Positions 34,601 through 46,600 of a stretch of DNA of 64,000 bases are shown here, piece after piece (within the stretch, counting starts at the first letter, position 1; the number at the start of each line of letters is the position of its first letter). The stretch comes from Acanthopagrus latus (Eukaryota > Chordata > Actinopteri > Spariformes > Sparidae). Under the pieces are notes generated by a model, which worked only from the letters and a program-made list of their open reading frames with translations, had not been told where the DNA came from and made no database searches. A program made the position numbers and the translations under genes. The stretch is from contig NC_051051.1 in assembly GCF_904848185.1 (NCBI RefSeq), positions 18,672,541-18,736,540 on the forward strand, in the 5' to 3' direction.

Positions 34601-37600
34601 GGTCATTATCATCGGACCAGGGGATTCGGACATACGGACACTCGCTGGTCACCCTCATCCGCTACAAAGCAGCTAACATTGAAAATTAGTATAGTGGCAC
34701 TGAGCTAGCAGTATAGCGGCGCTGCGCCACCGTTCCATTGTCTGGGGAGGACCCTGTCACTCTGATAAGAAAATCTAGTTTGTAAATGTCTCATTATGTT
34801 TAAATATCGAGGCAAACTCACCGAAGCAGAAGCAAGAATCTGAATGTCAGTAACGTTATCCTAGCTAGTTCTACAAAATGTTGTGACGTTAACCACGTAA
34901 CTTTATCAGTCTTGGCTGTTGCATTTTGATAAATAATACGTTTATTGAGTAAAGTAGTCAATAGTATCAACCCATGTTAAGTCGGGAAGGATGGTTCCTT
35001 GTACAATGAGATGTTTGCCTCTACGTTGTGTTTCTACTTCTCATAGTTATCGTGAAATGAGAAAGGGACATTGCAGTGTTCTGTCCTCTTCCACCTCTGG
35101 GTGGTGTAGTTCTCCCTGTTTGCCTCTCCTTCACATGTTTCAGATGTGAATTTCAATCATGGGTTGGAGCAACTACCTATAAGAGTGGGTTTTCCTGCAG
35201 AGTTCAGGTTCTCTCTCATCCCAGGAGTGCCTCCTTGCCAACTGTTGCGCCTGCTGTTTTCCTGCTTTTGTTTCTTGTTCATTCTTGATTTCTTTAAATT
35301 CCCTGTTTGACATTATTTTGTAAATACATACCCCTGCACACATATTCCTTCTGACTTTGGTCATTGTTGTGTTGCAGTTAGGGTACCTGGTTGTAACATG
35401 CAGGTGCTTTCTGCCATAAATTATTTTTTGCGTCATTGACGCGTGATTCTTATGTTAAAAAATAAACAAATACTTGGCCTACATTTTAAAATAAATGCAG
35501 ACAACAGTAAATAAATGTGGTTTATAGTTGCGCTCAATGTTTTACTGTGCATCTTTCTAGTGCTGGGCGGTATGACCAAAAATGTATATCAAGGTATTTT
35601 TCAAAATTCTAACGGTTTCACGGTATATGAAGGTATTTTTTTTTTCATGCATAATCAGGTTTTCACAGCAATTTCTACTGGTTGAGAGAGGAATTACTAG
35701 CCCCTTTTAGATAGACAAGGTGGCACATTTGCTGCAAGGTAAAGGCTGCACTCTGCCGCCCTGTCTATCTAAAAGGGAGGTTTAATATTCCTTCTTTCCC
35801 AAAAAGCCGCCACTGGGGTAGGCATAAACATGTGATGTGACGTGATGCAGGACGTTGGCCGTGAACAGAGACATACAACATATGCATCGGAAGAAATGTG
35901 GCGACACTTGATAGAACATTGAAAACGGTCCGATCTGAAACAGTGTCCAGGGTAGCGTTTGGAACGTTGTGTAATCAAATACAGCGGTATGGGGGTATAT
36001 TAAAAATTCATATCATAACGAAAATATACTCCGGTATTCGGTGTGAACCGGTATACAACCCAGCACTACATCTTCCACAGATATCAGCAAGTCCAAGAAT
36101 GATGTAGCAGTGCAGCCCAAGTTAAACATATTCTCAACCACTGTGATGAGGGACATGAGACTACAGGTCTCCTACAAATCTTAAGCTATTGAAACCATTC
36201 AAATATCAAAATGTTCAGCTTTTTAAGGACATGAAGGTGTCTATTTTTCTTTTATACTTTTGGAAATATTTAGCTTTTTCTGCGAAATTTCCCCCATTCA
36301 TCCTTATGGGGAATTTTCATTCTGCTATAACTTCAGCATATGTTCAGCTATTGAAACCGTTCAACTATTAAAATGTTCAGGGAAAAAAATTCTCTTCAGC
36401 TTGATTTAGATCCCAAACCTTTTACTCAACATAGACAATGCATACATAGAAATGTAGGAAATCTTTCTTGGGTAAATATAGTACACTCAGGGATTTCATT
36501 TCCATTTCCACTATACCTTTCATACTTACAGTTTTGGATGTGGAAGCCCTGGAGCGATACGAAGTCAAGCAGCTCTCCCATAAGCTGCAATGTTAATTTT
36601 GAGCCGAAATTTCTGCTGAAGAGCAGACGGTACCTGATTTGTCTCTTGCGTTTGTGCCCTCATTTCTCACTTTCCAGAAATAAAAACAACATCAACGAGT
36701 TCGGCCATGTCTCCTCTCACTTACCATATAGATATTTTTGCCCTTACAGTTACGTTTTTTTCTAAAATCGCAGGGGTTTGGGAGGAGTTTTCCCATTCAT
36801 TCTTATGGGGACCTCATCATCTCTGTCTCTGCTACTTCTCCAGCGTGTGTATCTCAAGAATGCGTGTGTAGTGCCTGAGCTACAGTGTGTGACATCATCT
36901 TTAGAATGGGGAGCAGCTGGAAAATCTGGAGAAAGAATTCTCTTCAGCTGGATTTGGATCCCACATTTTTTCCTTTACATAGAGGATGCAGCCATTTTTA
37001 GCGCTTTCTGCCTTTAATTTTCCACCTTTTCTGACTTTGCTCACCTTTTAAAGCTCTTTCTGCCTTTAACTTTCCACCTTTTCAGTCTTTTTTCACCTTT
37101 TTAAGCTCTTTCTGCCTTTAACTTTCAACCTTTTCAGTCTTCTTTCACCTTTTTAAGCTCTTTCTGCCTTCAACTTTCCACCTTTTCAGTCTTCTTTAAC
37201 CTTTTTAAGCTCTTTCTGCCTTCAACTTTCCACCTTCTCAGTCTTTTTTTCACCTTTTTAAGCTCATCTGCCCTTGTGCTCTGCAACTTTTAGGCCTTTT
37301 CTGTCTTTTTTCACCTTTTCAATCTCTTTCTGTCCTTGTGCTCTGCAAATTTTAGGCCTTTTCCGTCTTTTTTCACCTTTTCAATCTCTTTCTGCCCTCT
37401 TACTCTACAACTTTTCTGCCTTTTTAGATATTCATCTTTCTGCCTTTTCAACTCCTTAAAACATTCCGCTTCATGTTCAGCTACAGAAACTGTTCAGCTA
37501 TCAATATGTTCAACTTTTTAAGCTCTTTTGGCCTTTAGCTTTTCAACTTTTTCAAATGTTCACCCTTTTCAGATTTTCGGCAGTATGTTCAGCAGATTTC

Positions 37601-40600
37601 CAAAACCGTTTCAGCCTTCAGCATTCACATTGTATTTTCGCAGGAAATACAAATTTTTCTAGTTAATTTTGGATTTTTGATGGCCCTACCTCAGTGTTTC
37701 AATCGATGCACTCTTTATGTTCAAAATAGAATTTTGTATGATTGTAATGTGAAGCAAAATTAAAGCATTTAATTTTTAATATCATTTATTTCCATTTTTA
37801 AATGTGCCCCTCTGATTAAACACTGGCCCCACCTTGGCCCCCCAGTAAAATTTGTCTAGAACCACCACTGCCCGAGACAGATTTAAACCTGACATTTTTT
37901 TAATACGTGGGCTGTTATAACTGATGTTCTCAACTACAATTGCGAGTGGTTTGAACTACAGAAATCTTAATGAATAATGCAACAAGTGCCGCACTTCACA
38001 CACTCGACAAAGCCAATACATATTGTCACTGCCCACACGTTACTCTAATATGACCACTGTTTTCAGTAACAAGTAATCTAACACATTAATATTTCCAAAC
38101 CAGTGATAAGATTGAAGTTACTTATTCAAGTCACTGTGTGTTACTATTATTTTTGTCATTTTCCTCAGTAAAAATATATATTTTTGCTTTCTTCTTGTGT
38201 CTTGGGGAGTGATGTCACATATCCAACAAGTCACGTTTTCAGCATGAGGACAGCTCACACCGACACGAACACAAAACAATGGAGGAAGGAGAGAGATGCG
38301 CGTTTTGTAGCTGCAAATACAGTCATTGTTTTGAGTTATTAGGGTTAGGGGGGGAGCAAAACGGGATTTTGGAAAGTAGGGGGGACATGTCCCCCCTGTC
38401 CCTAGTGAAGGTAGTCATGAACCATAGGGCCTGAGGTGCTGTATAACCAGCCTCTCAAAGGTCTAAATAACATGTTTCTGTGGAAAGGATGGATGGATAA
38501 AGGCACTCTTAAACTTGGAGCTGACTAAATTAGACTAAATGAATAAAATTATTTTTAGATTTTACACCTACTTTCTCAGATTCACAGTTTTCTCTGCTGC
38601 AGTGGTCAGTCTGCAGTGATAAATGAGCAGTGTTTTGAATAAATCATCATTTGGAGTTCAGTGTTGCTGCTTTTCGGTCATGGAGCCTGATGGCAGCACT
38701 TACAATGAATGGGAAAGGGTTCCAGGTCAGTCTCCTGATTGGTCAGTTCATGTGTGGACAAGCAGGCAAAGACTGCACCAACGTCTTCCTTGGTGGCTGT
38801 GTACTGGAGGGTAGAGGAAGTGGTGGAAAGGCCTGTGGCTGGATCCAGCTTCATGCTGTGGGTAATCACCACAACTACAGCGGAAGGGAAGGACAGTGAA
38901 GATGACAACAACATCCACATACTCACACAAATATGAGTAACCAACATATTTAGAGCTGCATGTGTAGCATTCGGCGATAGTTGAAAGAATACTGTTACTG
39001 AACAGTTTTCTTTAGGATGTGTTCATTGTATCAATGATCCAGGAGTTGAGACTAAAGTCAAGATGCAGTATCACGTTAATGCATCCTTTCTTGAAATGAA
39101 GAACAGTGCACGACATACTTTGTTTTGTCTGTTGTTAAAGCTGTTATCTTGGGTAAATATAGTACACTCAGGGATTTCATTTCCATTTCCACTGTACAAA
39201 AACACTTGTCCACAGGGAGATCTCCATTTGACAGCATCATGTGTGGTGCAACTGTTTCTGGGTGTGTCTGCAAATGTGATGTTTTACCTTTTCCATCTGC
39301 AACCAAGGGCTCGCCATTCTTTTTCCATGTGATTGTAGCTGCAGGATTTGCATCTGCTGAAACACATGTTCCCAGCTGAACAAAACAGAGGGGAAAACGA
39401 GAATAAATAAATTATTAACAAAGAATAAATTATAAAACAGAAAACAATAAAAAAGAAGGGTTGGGTCCAAGCTGTTCCCTAACAGTTTTCTGTTTTGTTG
39501 AGTATAAAGTATATACTTTCATATGGCTTGTTCTTATTCTGCATATGCTATTGCAACATTGGCCTATCACTTTCCTTGCATTAGCTGGTGAGTCTGTGAC
39601 ACTGCACTATGACAGCAGACCCTTGTGTACAGCTGGTTGAAGTGTGTGTGAGACGCAGCCCATGCTTGGTACATCCATATCATCCATTGCTTTTTTTCAT
39701 ATTCGTTACGTTGTCACATAAAATGACGTGGACATTGCTTGTCTATTTAACATGCGTTAATCATCTCCTCGATTAACTGTTTTACATGCTCAGCTGTATG
39801 AGATCCACGTAACTAGTGTGCTTACTGGCACATTGTAACTCGAAAGTGGAGTCAATGTAATGTAATGCCGAGATGATAGGGCATACCGGGGATTCAAAAA
39901 TAATAATATATGTAATATTTTTGGTCCTGTCGCTATCTTGATATATCTTGAAGGATATTTCCTTTTGAAAGTATCCGCAAGTGTTTGCTGCTTCAGTGTG
40001 TTTGCCTGTACTGCTTGAGTGAACTCATTTTTATTTTTGTTTTTTATGTGCCATATCAAATGAGTAGTATTAAATGCAACTATTTTGTAACCCCCTCGCG
40101 AAACAGTCGTTTTGCAGATGTTACATGTTGCCATTAGACTGCTTTCGCTTTCTAAATTAAAATCTTTCCACACTGCAGACATTTTATCCACAGGTTTGCT
40201 AGATCCATGTTACGCATCTGAATTCTGCCACAAATTGTGTTCTGACAAAAAAGATCCACATTCATAATTGTCGATCCTGATCACTGGAAAAATGCCCACA
40301 CCGCCCAATTCCTATTCCCTTCAGATCGGATCGGGACATCCCTAAAACAAAGTCTTCACACTCCCAAGAAAGTGTGAATTGACTTCAGTCTTTTAATTGA
40401 AATCTGAATTTATTTAATTCAGTGCTCAGTAAACCTGCAATTACAAACCCATTTCTATCTATGTATTTCTATGTATATCTTTTCTGTCCTTGTGTTTGCA
40501 TAACGTACAGTCTGTTCTCTAATATTATCTCTCTATAAAAGAAAGGAATCTCTGCCTGTGTGTGTGTGTCTGTCTGTCTGTGTATGTGTGCCTCAAATAT

Positions 40601-43600
40601 CTCTGCAGATCAGGATCAGACTGATCTGAGAGTTTCAATATGGCTGCTGCATTGTTCAAGGGTGTGCAACGTTGCATTTGTTTGGACTACAATGATACTG
40701 TTAATGAAGTATTTCATAAATGCTTTACAAATTCCGCTAGCATTGTCAACCATAGCCACCATAGTCAAGTGAGCACCAGAGCCAATCACTGCACATCATA
40801 GCCACGTGCGCACCAGAGCCAATCACTGCAGAGCTCAAGCTCACAGCATACCGGATTTATACCTGCAGCGGCACGAGCTGGACTAGGATTTTGCTGGCAG
40901 TTCCATCCCATTCTGTGCATCTCAACCGACTGCAGTGGATTAATGAGACTAAACGACTCTGGACCGAGTCTGTTCCGGAGGAGATCAGGATATGCGAGGA
41001 CAACAAAGTGGAATTGGAATCTGTGGATGTTTGTGTGTAGCTAGCTGCCAGCCCACCCTCACACGGCCCACCTCCCGAGTCGAGGGACCGGACACACTGG
41101 CATGTCCAAAACCAGACTTAGGGTAAAAAATGTCCACAATGCTTTTGCGCGAACATTGCCGTCACATTTGTTTTGTGTCTGATGCAGGAAGAATTGGTAA
41201 AAACAGGCTTTTGTCACGAAAGTGACCACAAGCAGCAAGTTGGGTTGCTGAGGAACAGGGGAGGTTGTGTGAGGGACGCCGGCAGTGATACAGACAGCGA
41301 CAAAGTGGCGAGTTTTGAGAGTTGAAAGATTTGTGACAAATAGGGTGTTTGGAGTGTATAGTTAGTGTGTAATGTAGTGTTTGGTGTAGAGTGTTTAGTG
41401 TGTAGCCGTTTTTTTGTGTTGTGAGTCAAAACAAGGAGGAGACTGCTGAATGTGGAACAGGCAGGAATGAGCTGAGGAGCCCTGAGCCTGAGGCATTGCC
41501 TGCATTTAAATGTAAATAGTTACACGTAACTTTGTAAATTTCAAAAACTTATGCACAAATTTAGCAAACAACAATTTACATTTGCCTTATAACTAATGCA
41601 ATTGGTTCATTAAACATATTTGTGGTTTTCACATTAAAAAAATCTTTTTCCTACTCTGATTTTATGTTATTTTGTGATTTTAGGTCCATAGTGTTAATAT
41701 AGTATATCAAAATGAAAAAATAACTGTAAAGTCACACATGTAAGGTTGTGCTGAAAATAATGACACCAAACAAGAAAAGGTAAATAGGTTTTAAGGTGAA
41801 ATATTATGTTATAATCAAAAGTAGTCAAAAACAGCCAATTATATCTGTGACGTCCCACCTTCAAACACAACCTCATTTGGCCATTTATGAAAAAGCTACT
41901 TAACCTCCCACTTTTCTATAGGAATACATGCTTCCTACAGGCAATGCACTAGTCTAATGTTGGACAGAAGCCAGGAAAGACAAACAACTACCTTGTTCAG
42001 GAATTAACTAGGTTTTGTTTTCATACACATACTGTTTCCCACTGTCTCTTTGTTGCATCTTAAAGACTGAAGGTCTGCAAAGGTAGCAGAGATACACCGT
42101 TTGTGAACCAGATAAGGAGTGAGTCATAAGAACATTCCTTTTCCCAAACTGCCTGGTTTCATATTCTACACAACAGTCTGCATCTCTGAGTAGTCATGAC
42201 CCACTACAAACATTCTTGTCTTTTGTCAGTATAAACAAGTCATTCAGCAGAAGAAGCACCAATATGGTTATCCACAAAAACTTCAATAAACCGCACAAAA
42301 ATTACATATTTTCCTTCTCTCTCCTTCAAGACTCTATGAATGTGCATATTGAATATGCAATAATATGCACAGACTTAGTCCATCTGAGACTAAAAGCTCA
42401 CAGCTGAGCTATAGGGAATGGGCCAGTCAGGAAATGCAGTAGACAAGGAAGAAGTTGAATGAATATTACATGTCATTTGATGTGTGCTGGGGTTTTGATT
42501 TGTATGACCACTGAGGAATTGCACTGAAATTTCATTGCACATGGTGCAATAACAATACAGACATTACACATCATGCTTATGTAAGCTGCATATTGTACCA
42601 CACCCGGCTCCTAAACCAAATGTATTTCTATACATTTTGCTGGTACATCCAGATATTAAATTGACTAGGAGGAACTTTCAGTTAATTGTTGATTCTAGTG
42701 GCACCTTTTAAGAAAAAGGGGTATGACACCAGCGTTTGCTGTTGTAAAGATCTTTGCTCGCACAAGCCGGTGGTGCTGTGTTAGAACAGTCTTTTCATTA
42801 ATGGTCTAATTTGCATTTACAGATCATTTATAATCCTCAGAGGAATCCCGAGACTGTGTCACTTTAAATGATGATTTTAGAGCCTTATTGCCTTATTGTA
42901 CAACTCTGTATAAGCATCATTCTGCAAAGTGAAACTCAAATATCCATATGAAAAAATAATTAAGCAAACACATTTTGACTAGAACCTTTTCACCTTTGAA
43001 ATCATTTCTTCTTTTCACAGATAAAATGGTCATAATTACACTCTCTAGGTGGGTTAGAGGCAGAGTACAAGTCTCACTATGTTTTATGTGTAAAGGTTCT
43101 TCCTCGTTCCTCCTTTTTAAGTTTTTTACGTTGAATTAACCCACAAACTGCATTGTATAACATAATAATATACAGTTAAAATGCCCAGCACAATCAGTCT
43201 TCTGCTGTTCATCACTTAAGTCATTAGTTCCACGAAAGCGCCTCAAAGAACTAGGAGAAGCAAATTACCAAGCTAAAGGCATATCTTTTCTTCAGAACAT
43301 ATACCTGATTTAGTCCTGATCTCATCTGGTTTAGTTGACATTGATGATGGTCAAAAAAAGACCAGAAAAAACCAATACACATCACCATATCTGCCACTGG
43401 TCTAACCAATTTAGAATCTCAAATCAGTTCCATGGGCATAACAAGGCAGTAATAATCAATAACTCTAGTCATGGTTGCTGAATGATAACTTGTAGAACAA
43501 GTTTTTCTTGGTCTGCATAAACATCTGGTCACAACTGCTTTCATGACACACATGTCACACAAATGGTACAATTCCTATGATGCATGCTTTGAAGGTAATT

Positions 43601-46600
43601 TTACTAATGGTTTAAAGGTGTAATTTGTAAAGTACAGTCAAAAATGGAGTGACGCGTACAAGCTACTTCAGGCAGAAACTCTAGCTGCACTGATATGTCA
43701 TGCCCCACTATCCATCAGCATCTACCAATGAACTCCCTCTGTTTGGGGCTCTATTTAAACTGCAAAAATCTCCAAATTCTCCCTTTGCCTGCCAACGACA
43801 CTGCTTCACTTCGTTAGTATTTCAGCATCCACCTGTAGCCCCAATTTAGGGTTTAAGATGTTCACATGCCAAACTAGTTGTAGTTCCTCTGGAGAACATG
43901 TTTCTTTTAACCTATTCATATCATTGTACAATGTAAATGTTAAAAAAATGGCAGGGAAAGTATTTGGGACCCCCACAGATCAATGATTTTGCTGCTTTCA
44001 TGGGAGCTCAGACTGTACATTATGGGAGCTCAGCTCCCAATGGCTCCAACATAACTCGAACCTAGGTCAACCGTGTCACATACCATGATATTGTGGTTGT
44101 GATAACATGCAGTTAGAGGGCTACAGAAGTACTCCAGTTACCTATAGTAAATCCAGTTGATTTCTTCACTAAGGCCGATTTAGGTAATGCAAATATATGG
44201 GAGGTAAACAAAGCACCCCAATATCTCTGTTGTCTGAAAAATATAACACTAGGGACCCAATTTAGTCTATAGCACATGGCCCGAAGCGGTAGTGCGATTA
44301 GAATGTGACCAAATCCATTTTGTTAGAAATGCACCAGCAAAGAGGTGGTATTTAGACTCATTAGTCGTGGGTGTGTTTTGGAAGAGATATCATAACAGCT
44401 GACTTCACATAATTAGCTTAATCTGGTGCTGTATCACTGTAACACTGAGCTGTTACAGCAAGCTCAAGGAGTCAAAACGCAAACTCAAAATTCCCAATGA
44501 GTTTAAAATAGAGTCACCACTAGTGGAGATGTTGTCTGCCAGGAGAGGGCAGCACATATATATCTTGATGTTTTCAAATCTATTTAATCGTATAGCTAAT
44601 GTGTTTAATGAGCAGGAAAAGCTAAATGTTTACTTCAAAAAATGTATTTATTTACATTTTATTACTGAATTAAAACTAAGAAAGACTGACGTGATGTGCA
44701 AGGTAACTGGAAATATGAATAATACATATACTTATGATGTATTGACTTTGGAAGTGAAAGATTTAACTGGTTATAACTGAAATAACTTTTGACATTACAG
44801 AATTCTAGGCACTGGAATCGGTTCAAATGTGAACAGTTCCCAACCTTATTCGGTACACAGCACTTACAACATGTGCAGAATTAATGTGTTTGTGATAAGA
44901 CCGATCCATACTTCCACAACGTGCAAATGTAAATGCCGTATTGGATCCTACCGTTACTGGTTTGTCCTTCTGCAATATTTCAGACTTGTCCATAATCTGA
45001 ACTGATGACGGTTTCTCTGTAAACACAGAAAAGGGGGATTAGGTTTTTGAATTTGTTTCTTCATACTGTGGCATTATTTTCAATACACATCTTCAGAATT
45101 GTGGGGCACAATGAAAACATTATGAAAACTAATATTTCACTGATACCTTTTGGAAACTGGCAAATCGACACTGAAGTTAATCTAAAAGCTTGGCTGCCAA
45201 CATATTGCTTTGTTAATATTCAAGTATAGGACACCATTTCAAATTCAAACTTATTCTCTCTCAGGGCCTATGGTGTTAGTTACTTTATGTCTTATCTAAT
45301 GTTAGAGTTTGCAAAGCCCATTCTCAGGCGATACATGGACAGTGTTGTGGAGCAAACACATGCAAGATTCAGAAGCATATTTTCGTGAAGAGGAAACACC
45401 AAGGGGACTAAGTATGTACACACTGCCATTTTTACAGATTGTATCAAGAAAAGAATTGAATCTGGATATTAATTGTTGTTTTTCTTTTGACAGACTTAAA
45501 AAGGAGCCCCTATCTGTCAAGTTTAAATCTCACTCTCTACTGCCTTATCCATAATGTCCAACACAGCAAAAATGTAAAATAACTAGATGTTAAATTGGAC
45601 TTAATTCCTAATGGCCAACTGGCTGTATGTTAAGTGTTATACCACCTATACAGTCGGAACGAAGTGTGTCTCAGTGTTTGAGTTTGTTATAGTTTCATTA
45701 TCTCTGAGCACAGGAGATGAAAAATAATGTATATATTCATGACAGTGATTTTAATTAGGCCAAATGTGTGTTTTTCTGTGTGTGTGTTTAAATTTGTGCT
45801 GCTGCAGTCTTCACATTAATGTTTTTGCATTAAATCCAGATTAATGTAATGTTTAATGTAAGTGTGACATTTATTACATGAATATGTAATGAAAGTTCCA
45901 AAGTAGTTAGTTTTAAAACAAACACAATCGCTATTATTTAAATAGCATTTGTCTAGGAATTACCCTGCCCCAGGTTTTTTATAAATATAAGTGACTGATC
46001 ACTATACCGTGATGGTTATAAGAAGTTTTCATTATATTCATATTGTTGATTGATAGCACTGAAACATCACAAGCTTACTGTAAACAATGAGAGAGACAGG
46101 GAACTCCTTCAGGTTGGATTCTGACACCACCATGCAAGTGAAGATCTTTTGGTCTTTGAGTGAAGCACGAGTGATGACCAGGCTGAACTTGTCATCAATG
46201 CTGACCCGCTGTGCATAACTGTCTGTCGCCTGAACTGTGGCCTGTTCGCTGCGGGCCTGTTTGATCAACAGATCACCAGGTGTGCCATCGTCTTTTTCCT
46301 GAAATGTGGCAGGACACAGATGAGACAAATGACTTTTAGATATACAAATATGTGACATTCAACAAACCTCCAAAGAACATCTTACTGTTAATTCAGAGTT
46401 GAAACAACCTGAAATACCATTGTTAATTAGGACTGGTACAGCCATTCTCATCAGTAGAATTGTCTTGCAAAATATTGGTAGATTCAGCATGACAGATCAT
46501 AATTTACCTCAGCAATACAGGCTAATTACACTCAGGATTATCCATAATGCTTCAATTTCATACATTACAATTATATGACATATAACAATTTTAACAATTA

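Larger units (their letters stand above)
34108..37870. mobile_element. hAT-like element, 3763 bp, with 8-bp TSD
   Basis: The left CAGTGACGGTTCTACAC and right TCTAGAACCACCACTG are inverted termini. Flanks CCTGAGAC (34100-34107) and CCCGAGAC (37871-37878) match at 7 of 8 bases. Both subterminal regions are rich in GGCCCC runs (ACAGGGGCCAGTACCCC; ACTGGCCCCACCTTGG). No transposase motif is readable: the inside is filled with other repeats (35043-35125, the MITE at 35558-36068, the 36.1-37.0 kb family and a minisatellite), so it is non-autonomous or has been overwritten. Confidence 0.75.

Noticed and set aside
36998..37445. CRISPR-like array of regularly spaced repeats
   Set aside because: Units are contiguous and diverged, without unique spacers. 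The context is a vertebrate intron, so it is a minisatellite.
33110..38415. A single element bounded by the two GGGGGGACA patches (33138 and 38380)
   Set aside because: The two patches are in direct, not inverted, orientation and no target duplication is visible. The inner 34108-37870 boundaries are much better supported.
44523..44780. 85-codon plus-strand frame in intron 4
   Set aside because: No motif, low-complexity composition, and antisense to the host gene with no splice signals of note.
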